Below are positions 18,286-26,899 of a stretch of 64,000 bases of DNA, piece after piece. The DNA comes from Mesorhizobium loti CJ3sym (lineage in GTDB: Bacteria; Pseudomonadota; Alphaproteobacteria; Rhizobiales; Rhizobiaceae), in contig NZ_AXAL01000020.1 of the NCBI RefSeq assembly GCF_000472785.1, positions 1 to 64,000 on the forward strand, given 5' to 3'. A model generated the notes under the pieces. That model was not told where the DNA came from. It saw only the letters and a program-made list of their open reading frames with translations, and searched no databases. How positions within the stretch are numbered: the stretch's first letter is position 1; each line of letters opens with the position of its first letter. The translations under genes and the position numbers were made by a program.

Positions 18286-19299
18286 TCAGCCATTGCGAAA
18301 GGTGTAGCCATAACCGTTGATGGCCGGCGCGCCGCCGAGATGCGCGTAGAGTATCCTCGAGCCCTCAGGAAAAAAGCCTTTTTGAACGAGGTCAATCATC
18401 CCTTGCATCGATTTGCCCTCATAGACGGGATCGGTAATCATACCCTCGAGCCGCGCACACAGACGGATCGCCTCCTTGGTTTCCTCGGATGGAATGCCGT
18501 ACCGCGGGTGCGCGTAGTCCTCCAGCAACACCACGTCATCCTCGGCAAGTTCCGATCCGAGCTCGACGAGGGTCGCTGTATGTCGGGCAATGCTAAGCAC
18601 CTGCGCCTTGGTCTTGGCCGGGGTAGCAGAGGCATCGATACCGATCACGTTGCGCTGCCGACCGTCCTTGGCAAATCCGACGAGCATGCCGGCGTGCGTT
18701 GAACCGGTGACCGTGCAAACGACCATGTAGTCGAAGGCAAACCCGAGCTGTTCCTCCTGGGCGCGCACTTCCTCCGCGAACCCCACATAGCCGAGGCCTC
18801 CATTCGGGTGAACAGACGCCCCGGCCGGTATCGCATAGGGCCTGCCGCCCCTTGCCTTGACCTCATAGAGCGCTTTTTCCCAGCTGCGGCGGATACCGAT
18901 GTCAAAGCCATCGTCGACCAGACGCACCTCTGCGCCCAAGATGCGGCTCAAGAGAATGTTGCCGGCCCGGTCGTAGACGACATCCTCATGTGGAACCCAG
19001 CTCTCCTGGACCAGGAGACATTTCATGCCGATCTTGGCGGCAACGGCGGCGACCATCCGCGTGTGGTTGGACTGCACGCCGCCGATGGTGACAAGGGTAT
19101 CGGCATCTGACGCGATCGCGTCAGGGATGATGTATTCGAGCTTGCGCAGCTTGTTGCCGCCGAACGCCAGACCGGAGTTGCAGTCCTCGCGTTTGGCGTA
19201 GATCTCCACGTTGCCGCCCAGATGCTTGCCGAGCCGGTCGAGCTTCTCGATGGGTGTGGGTCCAAAGGTGAGCGGGTAACGCTCGAATTTTTCCAGCAT
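18286..19299 (-). CDS. acdS: 1-aminocyclopropane-1-carboxylate deaminase
   Basis: 337 residues, the family length. Cytosolic PLP enzyme that splits ACC, the plant ethylene precursor, into 2-oxobutyrate and ammonia. PLP lysine is in GGNKLRKLEY; VQSNHTRMVAAVAAK, ITDPVYEGKSMQG (Tyr-Glu pair) and HLGGAPAINGYGYTF are the residues that separate ACC deaminase from D-cysteine desulfhydrase. The ATG at 19299 has a GGAGAG site. In Mesorhizobium acdS is known to be under symbiotic NifA control, consistent with the sigma-54 site just upstream. Confidence 0.95.
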   Translation of the reverse strand: MLEKFERYPLTFGPTPIEKLDRLGKHLGGNVEIYAKREDCNSGLAFGGNKLRKLEYIIPDAIASDADTLVTIGGVQSNHTRMVAAVAAKIGMKCLLVQESWVPHEDVVYDRAGNILLSRILGAEVRLVDDGFDIGIRRSWEKALYEVKARGGRPYAIPAGASVHPNGGLGYVGFAEEVRAQEEQLGFAFDYMVVCTVTGSTHAGMLVGFAKDGRQRNVIGIDASATPAKTKAQVLSIARHTATLVELGSELAEDDVVLLEDYAHPRYGIPSEETKEAIRLCARLEGMITDPVYEGKSMQGMIDLVQKGFFPEGSRILYAHLGGAPAINGYGYTFRNG

Positions 19300-19337
19300 A
19301 TTCTCTCCGGCGATGATCATTCAGCTGAAATAGCCAC

Positions 19338-19352
19338 GCAAAACTCGTTCCA
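19338..19352 (-). promoter_or_regulatory. Sigma-54 promoter of acdS
   Basis: Read on the minus strand, TGGAACGAGTTTTGC has the invariant GG-N10-GC spacing and ends 39 bases before the acdS start codon. No TGT-N10-ACA NifA site is seen in the 250 bases further upstream, so the activator site is either divergent or distant. Confidence 0.75.
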
Positions 19353-20591
19353 TAAGCGCTGCTTGGATTGGTCGGCCGCGCTCTCCGACCACCCATCAGA
19401 GCTTTGGGGATTTCCAGCGCTCTCCTTGCGATTGAGACGAAGCGATCCACATGTCGCCATGCTGCGATGAGGCGACCATCGCCTAGGAAACCTAGGACGA
19501 CACGCGGTCGACATCTGCGTTTTTGCCAGCTTTGCAAGTGCAGCCAGACTGCCAAACCAACAGACTTCGATAAAAACGCAGTGGCTCTTGTTTGCGATTG
19601 GACCGGCAGGAACTGCACGGTTGCCGAGCCGGATTCCGCGAGGCGATTTTTGTGGCGCTCAACGCGTCACAGAGGTTTCAGCTGCTCGATCGAAGTGCTC
19701 GTCTACCTGATCGAAACGGGTGCCAATGCCCTCGAAAGGCTGGGCTCGCCGCGGCCGTAAGTCGTCGGATTGTAGTTGACGAGCGTGTGGGTCCTAGCGG
19801 TATCCAGCAACTGATTAGTAATCTGTGTCGGTGTTGCTGACGTGAACTTGCTGCTCTTCTGAACGCGAGTCGTCTGAAAGGCATGCCCGGCAGAGACGGA
19901 GCTCCCTGCCGGGCCGGGTTCGCCTTGGGAGGTGGCGTAAGCTAGCGACTTTCGTGGCGGTGGAACCACTCAATCCGTGCGTTTTGCGCAATAACGAGCA
20001 TGTACCGTGCCAAGCCAAAAAGCATTTAAAAAACACCCAAGAGTCAGCTTCCTCTACGTTGCATACCCGACATTGTCGGTTATCGGACAATGCCGAACGT
20101 GCCTCTCGGCATCGACCTACGCCTGAACCCGAGCGCCCCCGCAAGGTCGTTCGCTGCCATTTCGACCTGGTGGTGACCGGGTTTTAGCTCCGACTGTTCT
20201 CCGCTGACGGACAGGGCGGATGTCGCTTTTAAAAGAGGAACTGTCTGTACCTTCAATTCAAGAGGGCGCGGCCACGAGAGACGGCGCGGCGAATGCGGTC
20301 GCGCAGATGATCGCGAGGATCAACACATCCGGCAGACTGGCAAATCAGCAGCCTGATATCTGTCCACCCTCAGGGGCGCACTCCAAACCGGGGTCAAAAT
20401 TGGACGCCGATTCCCCGCCTCAGGTGTCAAAATCGCACGCCGAAACACAGGACCGTCATCGGCGAATCCGCCCGGAGAACCGAAACTGCATTCCCCTGGG
20501 CGGTAGAACGATGAGAATGCCGTCGCCTTCGACCCTACCAGGGAACCACAGCCTGAATAATGAATCTGCGCTCTGATCTTGTTACGGCGCC
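19353..20591. other. Intergenic DNA with decayed fragments
   Basis: No intact gene. A minus frame at 19703-19969 (GTG start, 88 codons, containing TPTQITNQLLDTARTHTLV) begins just after the orphan promoter and may be the remnant of its target; it faintly recalls the plug region of TonB-dependent receptors but I cannot assign it. The stretch 20220-20590 has short frames only, possibly an old IS edge. Confidence 0.45.
19998..20089 (-). promoter_or_regulatory. Orphan NifA/sigma-54 promoter
   Basis: Minus strand: NifA site TGTCGGTTATCGGACA at 20074-20089 (written on plus) and sigma-54 element TGGCACGGTACATGC at 19998-20012, an excellent GG-N10-GC match. It faces leftwards into a region with no intact gene before acdS, about 700 bases away. 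Confidence 0.8.
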
Positions 20592-20912
20592 TCAAGGGAG
20601 GAGCAGCGATATGCCGAGCGTTTGATTGCGCTGGGGCACATCTTGAGTTTCATTCCTATGCTCATCGTCGCGCGACTGGTACCGAACTTCCTGGGACCCA
20701 TCGAAAAGCTCAGCCCCTTGGCCGGCTTTGCCAGCGCAGCTGGATCGCCAAATCAGAAAGAGCACACTTACGAAATAGCCCAGCTGAAGAAGTAGCGAGC
20801 AGCCCAGCGTCGTGACGACTGCTAGACGGAAAGAATGCGAGGCGAAGTAAACCGCCACAGCGTTGCCGCACAGGACCAGCCCGAGGAGCCGACAAAAGAT
20901 GATGAAGCGCAT
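20592..20912 (-). CDS. Small membrane protein, exopolysaccharide production repressor (ExoX) type
   Basis: 106 residues from an ATG at 20912 with an AGGAG site. Two hydrophobic helices (FCRLLGLVLCGNAVAVYFA and a LGCSLLLQLGYFVSVLFLIW segment) with the LLLQLGYF core typical of the short ExoX/PsiB-like proteins that dampen exopolysaccharide synthesis post-transcriptionally. The hydrophilic C-terminal 45 residues are longer than usual and may be an extension into foreign sequence. It follows fdxB by 37 bases on the same strand. Confidence 0.7.
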   Translation of the reverse strand: MRFIIFCRLLGLVLCGNAVAVYFASHSFRLAVVTTLGCSLLLQLGYFVSVLFLIWRSSCAGKAGQGAELFDGSQEVRYQSRDDEHRNETQDVPQRNQTLGISLLLP

Positions 20913-20949
20913 GCCGTTCTCCTGATTTTGTCTCGTCAAATCATGCAGC

Positions 20950-21267
20950 TCATGCTGCGATCTGGTCGGCCGCGAGATGGGTCTGGCAGTTCTTTGGGCA
21001 GACGCGGCCGCAGGCTCCGCAGCCAATGCAGCGGCCGGCATGGTCGACAACCATGATCATACGATTGAGCTCACCGTCGAAATCGTCGTCATCGGCGCCG
21101 CAGGCGCCGAGGATTTCACCCGCGTCATCGACGCCGTAAAGATGCATGACCTCCCGCGAGCAGACTTTGAAGCAGCGGCCGCAGCCGATACAGATCTTGC
21201 CATCGATAGCGATCAGATATTCCGGCACCCATATTGAGCCGTCGCGGCTGATGAATTTGCTCCTCAT
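20950..21267 (-). CDS. fdxB: Ferredoxin III, nif-specific
   Basis: 105 residues. Two 4Fe-4S-type motifs: CIGCGRCFKVC and CIGCGACGRVC, separated by an acidic insert (GACGADDDDFDGE) characteristic of nif-associated FdxB. It is an electron carrier linked to nitrogenase or its cofactor assembly. The ATG overlaps the stop of the preceding DUF683 gene (ATGA). In intact rhizobial clusters this gene follows nifX-DUF269-DUF683; here it has been separated from the main nif cluster. Confidence 0.92.
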   Translation of the reverse strand: MRSKFISRDGSIWVPEYLIAIDGKICIGCGRCFKVCSREVMHLYGVDDAGEILGACGADDDDFDGELNRMIMVVDHAGRCIGCGACGRVCPKNCQTHLAADQIAA

Positions 21268-21467
21268 CGCAAAGTCTTCATTTTGGCAAGCTCTCTCCTG
21301 GCACCATCCAACTCGGCATAAACGGCATGCGTTTTCTCGGCGACTTCCTCTATCTCAATCCATTTGACCGGGAGACCCTCGGCAAGGTCGCGCAAGTTCG
21401 TCTTGGCAATTGCCGCGCGCAGTTGAAGCTTTCGGACTTTCTTCGCCATCTCATCCAGGTTTGACAT
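21264..21467 (-). CDS. Nif-associated DUF683 (CCE_0567-type) metalloprotein
   Basis: 67 residues, ATG at 21467 with an AGGAAGG site. A short two-helix, charged protein (MAKKVRKLQLRAAIAKTNL, GLPVKWIEIEEVAEKTHAVY). Family members are encoded between the DUF269 gene and fdxB in nif clusters and related proteins bind metal; a precise role is unknown. The gene is intact although its upstream neighbour is broken. Confidence 0.88.
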   Translation of the reverse strand: MSNLDEMAKKVRKLQLRAAIAKTNLRDLAEGLPVKWIEIEEVAEKTHAVYAELDGARRELAKMKTLR

Positions 21468-21492
21468 GATCCTTCCTCGAAAATGGGTTTCT

Positions 21493-21899
21493 TCACGCCC
21501 GCGCCACTTCGGGATAGGCAATAGCTGCAGTCTCATCGCCGACCAGTTTCGCGCCGGTATCCGCGAGTTTCCGGAGAGTCTCGAAGCCGAATCGGAGACG
21601 TCTCGACAGCCGTTTGATTTCTGTTGTTGACAATGTCATCACGCCTGAGCGCTCCTCGATCGCCAGCTCCGACATGTCGAGCCTCCACAGCACGTCCGGA
21701 TCCGGATTGCCAATGAGTGGATATTCCGGCGCAGTTCCTCGGTGATAATGAAATCGGCCAGCAGCCAAGTGTCCGATTTCCGTTGGCATGAGCCGTGGAA
21801 ATCCTGAGCACGGATCAGCCGCAGGAGGCATTTGACGAACGGGCGGGAAAGGGCCTCGCCATTCTTGTTGACGGCAGGGCCAAGCGCTGCGTGAGACAT
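21493..21899 (-). pseudogene. Broken second copy of the NifX-associated DUF269 gene
   Basis: Compared with the intact copy at 36115-36594, this copy begins in frame (PFVKCLLRLIRAQDFHGS), then shifts after IITEELRRNIH so that IGNPDPDVLWRLD is read in another frame. Segments around DKFYTAVALAIEE and the GRVLFTAG region are deleted. The C-terminal tail AYPEVARA matches the other copy. Confidence 0.85.
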
Positions 21900-21919
21900 T
21901 TCGTTTCGTTTCCTCAATT

Positions 21920-21991
21920 TCAGGTCTCGTCCTCAACGGAGGATTTCTGCTTTCGGTTACGCTGACTTCGGGCTCGCTTCCGCAGCCGACG
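21920..21991 (-). pseudogene. nifX: Remnant of the nifX 3' end
   Basis: About 24 codons ending KSSVEDET resemble the last residues of NifX at 36612 (KKPSFEDED). The DNA from here into the DUF269 copy aligns with 36590-36680 in the main nif cluster. The rest of nifX is missing, so the duplicated segment starts here. Confidence 0.5.
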
Positions 21992-22472
21992 TCCGGCCTC
22001 GCCAGGCCGATTCCACGTAAATGCTGCCCCTGTGGCCGACCTTGAACAGGTCCTGGACTGTGACGTCTTCAACGGCGGGCCAAATTCGCTTCGAATATCG
22101 CCGCCGCGGCTATTCGGTTGGAAGTCTAAGGTCCGAGCCCTGAGCTGGAGCAAACCGTCGACCCTGTGCTCCATGGACACAGTTACTGCGGGCGCGCCGC
22201 AGAAAATGGGCGAATTGACCAGGGTTCCATTCCACTTGTCATCCCGACACCTTGCCGGGCTGAAAGTTCGTGAGAGGATCGCCACGCAGCCAGTCGTCCA
22301 CTTTGATCAGAGGAGCCGGTGACTCTCTACGCAACATGTTGTTCTCCATTCCCACACCTTTCCTGACGTTTATGCGCGAGCTGGTTCTCTCAGAACGGAA
22401 CATTAGGAGACCATCAAAGTCTTGCGTGTTCTCATGCGATCAGCCCTCACTCAGTATTTCCGATCTCAACCA
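21992..22472. other. Leader region between promoter and nif remnants
   Basis: No intact gene. Minus-strand frames are open but unrecognised; a short stretch reads DVTVQDLFKVGHRGSIYVES, which looks protein-like but was not assigned. Confidence 0.4.
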
Positions 22473-22690
22473 GCAAACGTCATGCCAGCGCGTTGCCCGC
22501 AGTAAATGCATGATTCTGCCTGGAAACCTTACAGGCCCAAGACGGCCGGTTGTTTTGAACCCAACATGTTTTCTGCTGCTGTCAGCTTTTGGACACGCAT
22601 CATGCGTCAGACGCTTGAGGGCGAGAACGGCTTGGCTGTCTGCCCTGCGGCAATGTTGGCGTCGGCTCATCTAGCATCATTCGCCGCTGG
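22418..22690 (-). repeat. Diverged promoter-bearing repeat, copy A
   Basis: About 270 bases align throughout with 30700-30965 (copy B), including the NifA site, the sigma-54 element at the same spacing, and flanking TTGGCTGTCT and TGTTGGCGTCGGCTCATC words. The copies differ at many positions, so the duplication is old. Confidence 0.8.
22473..22595 (-). promoter_or_regulatory. NifA/sigma-54 promoter facing the fdxB block
   Basis: Plus-strand TGTCAGCTTTTGGACA at 22580-22595 is a NifA site. On the minus strand TGGCATGACGTTTGC at 22473-22487 is a GG-N10-GC sigma-54 element 93 bases downstream of it. It points at the nifX/DUF269 remnants, the DUF683 gene, fdxB and the exoX-like gene. Confidence 0.8.
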
Positions 22691-22790
22691 CGATGCGCGG
22701 GCGCGCTAGGCTGACCCAGCGCCCCGAACCGCATGACCTTCTTGATCGGCTGGCTACAGGTCGGAAATTCCGCGATTCCGAAAAAGTTGG

Positions 22791-23027
22791 TCAGCGCAGT
22801 GCAGCCCGCTCGGCATTTGCCGCACGAATGGCAAGCGCCCGAAAGCTGTCAACCGAGGGATCCTCCAAGGCGCGGGCCGGCATCTCGACGATATGTTGGT
22901 TAAGGCCGGCCAGTGTTTGTGCCTATGGTCTGGGAGTGGCCTTCGGGCAGCCAGTGGTAGCGAGTAAAGCTTTGGCATCCTCGGCTTTGATTGCCGCCCA
23001 AATCTGGTCGAAATCACGATAGGCTAT
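22791..23027 (-). pseudogene. Small unrecognised gene after the cupin-MetRS gene, inactivated
   Basis: 79 codons without gaps read as a normal-looking protein (AYRDFDQIWAAIKAEDAKALL, then after a TAG, AQTLAGLNQHIVEMPARALE). Its expected start overlaps the upstream stop as TAATA instead of TAATG, with a GGAGGAGG ribosome site in place, so the start codon appears mutated from ATG to ATA, and there is one in-frame TAG at codon 35. The family is not recognised. It was the fifth gene of the N-N cassette operon. Confidence 0.6.
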
Positions 23028-25027
23028 TATGCCTCCTCCTCATGGAGAACAGGAAGCTCTGCTCTGGCGTAGAAGCCTAGCACGGGTCCGAGATCAAAGG
23101 TCGTTCCTGGCGCAAGGCGCCGGACGGACGTGGGCCATGTTTCGGTCGAGACGCCATCGATAGCTCGCGCCAGCGTGCTGGCGAATCGGGGCATCAGCGG
23201 TGCGAGTGTCTGCGCCAGGATCGCAGCGGCCGTCGTCTGAAGGGCGAGCGAAGTGCGGGTGCGGGCGGGATAGAGACGTCGCGCCGCTTCATAGTCTTGC
23301 GCCTGTCGGTAGACTACACAATCGCTCACGAAATCGCAGGCCTGCGCGGCCGCGCGCCGGACCGAGAAGCCATCGTCCGAATAGGCGCGTTCCATCGCCG
23401 CGCGATGGATCTCTATCCGAGCAAAGAAAGCGCGATCGGCGGGAGCCCAGTCGCCTGCATCGGGCACACAGCCGCCAAAGTCCTGCTTGATTTCCCGGTG
23501 CAGCGCATCAAGCCAATTCAGCCAGATCCCTTGGAACACCTCGTTCTTGGTGCGGCGTAGCGCGTCCAGCGTGAAGTTCGTTCGCTCACCTTCCGGGCGT
23601 GTCAGGCCCAAATGAAGACGGACGACATCGACTGTCTTTGGGCCCAGAACCTCTTTGCCCCAGACCGCATGACCGCGGCTGGTCGAGAACTTCTGGCCGT
23701 CGAGCAGGTAGAACTCGTTCACATGATACCGGATGCGCGGGGTCCAGTGGGAGAAGACCTCAGCATAAAGCGCCGGATAAAGCAGGGCGTGATAGAAGGA
23801 ATTATCGAAGCCGAAGAAATGGACAATTTGCCAGTCCTTGCTGGGCAGGGCCGCATTCCAGTCTCGGCCGAGCGATGTAGCTAGCGCCTGGATGTTGTAA
23901 AGAAAACCAAACGCCATCTCTGGCCAGACCCAGATCACCTGCCCCGGGAGCCCCTCGGCCGGCAGGCCCCAGTCCGAGGGGTGGGTGATGGGCACGGAAA
24001 AGTCGCCACGTTGGCGTAGACGCGCGAAGAGGTCCATGATCCGAACGGGGGCGCCCGACGCCCTTAAATGCCGGTCGATAGTGTCGTAGCACCGTTCCAG
24101 CGCAAGTTCGGGACGGCGCACGGAGCCGACCACCGGCGCCTCGGCCGAGTGCCGCGACCGGACTGCACCTAGGTCGTGGCATAGGTTCGGTGCGCCGCAT
24201 TCCTCGCAGATGTTGCCACCAGCGGAGCTGCCGCAATAGGGGCAGAGGCCGATTACATCCGGTTCGTAAAGGTAGTCGCCTGTCACAGCATCGAAGAGCG
24301 CAGGGCTCCGGCGCAGATCTACCGCCGTGCTGCTCAGAAGACTACGGAAACACGCGGCTTGAAACTCTGCGTAAGCGCTATCGCCCAAAGTCGGGAGGAA
24401 GCTATGGACCTCACAGTCGAGAAGCGCAAGCGTGGCTCGAATCTCGTCGGCGTAGTTGCGCGCCACCTTTGCGGGCGTCGATTGATCGGCATCGGCACGC
24501 GTGGCGACGTAGCTCTGGTAATCGTCGCTTCCAGTCAGGTGATAGGCTTCGACCCCTTTCATGCGCAGGAAACGCGTGTAGACATCGGCGCCAAAATAAG
24601 GGCCAGAAAGATGCCCCAGATGCAGATCGCCATTAGGTGTCGGCGGCGTGGAGAAGACGAAGATCGGTCCGCGCGGAGTCGCGACCTGTGCAGCAGCTTC
24701 GAGGGCGGCCTTGCCGTCGCGCCAGTAGACATCGACGAAATTTAGCTCTTCGTCCCCATCGTTGTGCAGCACATGCGCTTCAAAAGGGTGGAACAGAACG
24801 ACGTCGCCGGCTTTGACCGAGATTTCCCCAAGGTCGGTCCTGACCTTGCCCGCTCCTGACAGGACCACGAAGGCCTCGATTTCGTCGTGCCGATGGGGCT
24901 CGGATGTGACGCCTGGTGCCACCTTGCCAAATGAAAACCCGGTGCCCGCGCTTCCCGTCCCAAGCGCAGCCATGTCGATACCGAACACCCGCGACAGCTG
25001 CGTTCGAGAAAACGTGGATTTCCGCAT
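23027..25027 (-). CDS. Cupin/methionyl-tRNA-synthetase-like fusion (hydrazine synthetase type)
   Basis: 666 residues. N-terminal cupin: metal ligands in PHRHDEIEAF (His45, His47, Glu51) and FEAH (His85). From about residue 120 a class I MetRS-like domain follows: PPTPNGDLHLGHLSGPY (HIGH motif 136-139), four zinc Cys at 262, 265, 274, 277, WVWPEM, and KFSTS at 446-450 (KMSKS equivalent). This rare architecture is that of Spb40, Tri28 and ForJ/PyfG, which join N6-hydroxylysine to an amino acid, making an N-N bond. A lysine N-hydroxylase gene is in the same operon. The ATG at 25027 has a GAGG site. Substrate amino acid is inferred, not seen. Confidence 0.88.
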   Translation of the reverse strand: MRKSTFSRTQLSRVFGIDMAALGTGSAGTGFSFGKVAPGVTSEPHRHDEIEAFVVLSGAGKVRTDLGEISVKAGDVVLFHPFEAHVLHNDGDEELNFVDVYWRDGKAALEAAAQVATPRGPIFVFSTPPTPNGDLHLGHLSGPYFGADVYTRFLRMKGVEAYHLTGSDDYQSYVATRADADQSTPAKVARNYADEIRATLALLDCEVHSFLPTLGDSAYAEFQAACFRSLLSSTAVDLRRSPALFDAVTGDYLYEPDVIGLCPYCGSSAGGNICEECGAPNLCHDLGAVRSRHSAEAPVVGSVRRPELALERCYDTIDRHLRASGAPVRIMDLFARLRQRGDFSVPITHPSDWGLPAEGLPGQVIWVWPEMAFGFLYNIQALATSLGRDWNAALPSKDWQIVHFFGFDNSFYHALLYPALYAEVFSHWTPRIRYHVNEFYLLDGQKFSTSRGHAVWGKEVLGPKTVDVVRLHLGLTRPEGERTNFTLDALRRTKNEVFQGIWLNWLDALHREIKQDFGGCVPDAGDWAPADRAFFARIEIHRAAMERAYSDDGFSVRRAAAQACDFVSDCVVYRQAQDYEAARRLYPARTRTSLALQTTAAAILAQTLAPLMPRFASTLARAIDGVSTETWPTSVRRLAPGTTFDLGPVLGFYARAELPVLHEEEA

Positions 25028-25354
25028 GACGAACCTCAGCTGTCGAAACAGTGGTCTCTTCGGCTGCCGACGCAACAGCATCTGCTGCAAGTTGCGAAGA
25101 GAGCGGCAGCCCGACACGTTGGCCCCCCGTCAGAATAGTCCGGCTCTGGGCCCCAGGCGGGCGAAACTACGGGCGCCAGGAGGGCTTTAGGCGTCACAGA
25201 AGAGCGCCCGGCGACACCTCTTCACATCGACATACCGAAGCGTCGTGACGGACTGCAGGCGATGCTCCAGTAGCCGGCAATCAAAACCATGCTCTCCGCG
25301 CATTTTTTTGGCGGCCGATCAGTTTCGTTTGCATTCCCGCCTGGTTCCGTGAGC
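25028..25354. other. Gap inside the N-N cassette
   Basis: 327 bases between the PhyH and cupin-MetRS genes, on the minus strand. No open gene, NifA site or GG-N10-GC promoter was found. Confidence 0.5.
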
Positions 25355-26134
25355 TCAATCGCGATAGAAAATGCCGTTTGGGAGCTTGAGGTTGTCGAGA
25401 TCAGCCACTTTGCCCTCTGGCGGATTAAGGGCGCGCTTAAGCACGTTATACTCAGCGCGGGTCGGTCCACCGGTTGAAGCACGCTGGAACACCAAGTAGA
25501 GCGTCCGCCGCGAACGATTGCTTTTATTCGGCTTCGAGTAATGCGGTGCATAATCGTCGAAGATGAAGATGTCGCCAGCCTTCCATACTACGGGTTCCCA
25601 GGAGAATGTTTCGGCGACCTCAGGATCAATCACCCCGCCGGCATCCATGGGAAATACCCCCTTCTTGTGGTTGCCGGGGCTGAAGAAAAGGCCACCATTG
25701 TCCGGGTCGGAATCGTCAATGCCTATGGCAACGATCGCATGGACCATCCGGTCGGGCAGCCTGTGTGGAATGTGATAAATGTCCTGATGCGGGCGATAAC
25801 CGCCGCTATCGGGATAGTGGAAGATCAGCAACTCCTTGAGTCTGCGCGAATCTTCGCCAAGCAAATCCTCGACCGCAGAGTTTATGCGCTGATCTTCTAG
25901 GAGGAGCAGACGCAATGGGTCATGGAAGTCCAGAAAATTCTCGGCCTTAGACGTGATCTTTCGATCATCAGTCGTCTTCTCGAACCACATGAGCCATTTA
26001 TCATCGCTGACATCCCAGCGTGATATGTCTTCAACAAAGCTAGACATACCTTCCACAGCCGCGGGATCGAAGAACCTTTCGAGCCTGATGTATCCGTCTT
26101 TCTGCCACTTTTCTCTTTGTGCATCGGTCAACAT
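25355..26134 (-). CDS. Phytanoyl-CoA dioxygenase (PhyH) family protein
   Basis: 259 residues, ATG at 26134 with an AGGAGG site; an ATG 36 bases upstream lacks one. Fe(II)/2OG ligands: HQD (His116, Asp118) in YRPHQDIYHIPHR and a distal His198 in DDYAPHYSKPNKS followed by the 2OG Arg in SRRTLYLVFQ. Such enzymes hydroxylate amino acids and other small molecules. Its position between the broken oxidase and the cupin-MetRS gene suggests it tailors lysine or the hydrazine product; known actinomycete cassettes do not define a role for it. Confidence 0.87.
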   Translation of the reverse strand: MLTDAQREKWQKDGYIRLERFFDPAAVEGMSSFVEDISRWDVSDDKWLMWFEKTTDDRKITSKAENFLDFHDPLRLLLLEDQRINSAVEDLLGEDSRRLKELLIFHYPDSGGYRPHQDIYHIPHRLPDRMVHAIVAIGIDDSDPDNGGLFFSPGNHKKGVFPMDAGGVIDPEVAETFSWEPVVWKAGDIFIFDDYAPHYSKPNKSNRSRRTLYLVFQRASTGGPTRAEYNVLKRALNPPEGKVADLDNLKLPNGIFYRD

Positions 26135-26179
26135 GCGAAAAGCCTCCTGTTGGAAAGAGTGGTTGGTCAAACATTCCGG

Positions 26180-26899
26180 TTAGAGGCAGTCGGGCGCCGT
26201 CAGGGTGTGGGCCGGAGACGATACTCCACGGCATGCAGACGGCGACGCTAAGTGCGTTGCGCTCCGGGTGGATTGCAAGGCTTTGTTGTCCCTCCTCAAT
26301 GGAGAGATCGCCCAGGCCCGTAAAGATCTATCGATCCGGTACGTCTGCATAGTAGTCACGGCCGAGCATGCTGTTGATGGTGCGACTGCCCGATAAGAGG
26401 ACCTTTCGTGCAGCCTGACGCAACGCAAGTCGTGCGCCGCGCAAATCTTTGCGACAAGTTCCCGTTCGGGTCGGGCGATCAGGGAGGCACGTCGCTGGCA
26501 TCGGGTCCATCGATGCTCCAAAAACGAGTATTGTCCGCACAAGTTCGGCGCCAGACTGCCCATCCGAGGCCACGCAGGGTCCAGGGATTCCCGAAGCTGG
26601 TGCCGATCACTTACCTCACCCGGTCCAGCCACCACACGCATCGCTACGAGCCGGAAGCCTCCGCTGACGGCCGACGCAGCCATGGTCGCCAGGGCCACTG
26701 CGCACTTTCGAGTGAGCGACCTAGTACGGTTTCGACGACCCTGGGGCAAATGGACGCCCGCAGAATAAAGCGATGCGCCCATAGATCCAAGGGCATGTTC
26801 AGTGACGATGAGTTCGGAGCGGACTCCGGCCGTCGCCGCGGCGGAGGCGGATAAAATTCCTTGGATGCCACCGCCGATGATCAGTAGTCGCTGAGTCAT
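26180..26899 (-). pseudogene. FAD-dependent oxidase (D-amino-acid-oxidase-like), decayed
   Basis: Starts with a clear FAD-binding motif (LLIIGGGIQGILSASAAATAG) and overlaps the N-hydroxylase stop by ATGA. After about 75 codons the frame loses oxidase character. Later fragments are read in another frame: RLALRQAARKVLLSGSRTIN, then an in-frame TAG after YYADVPDR, then FTGLGDLSIEEGQQ and VCMPWSIVSGPHPDG. At least one frameshift and one stop are present. Position and type match the third enzyme of N-N cassettes (Spb39/Tri27/ForL), which cleaves the hydrazine intermediate. Confidence 0.7.

Noticed and set aside
23027..25027. Housekeeping methionyl-tRNA synthetase
   Set aside because: Fused cupin domain, KFSTS instead of KMSKS, and operon with an N-hydroxylase point to a biosynthetic paralogue.
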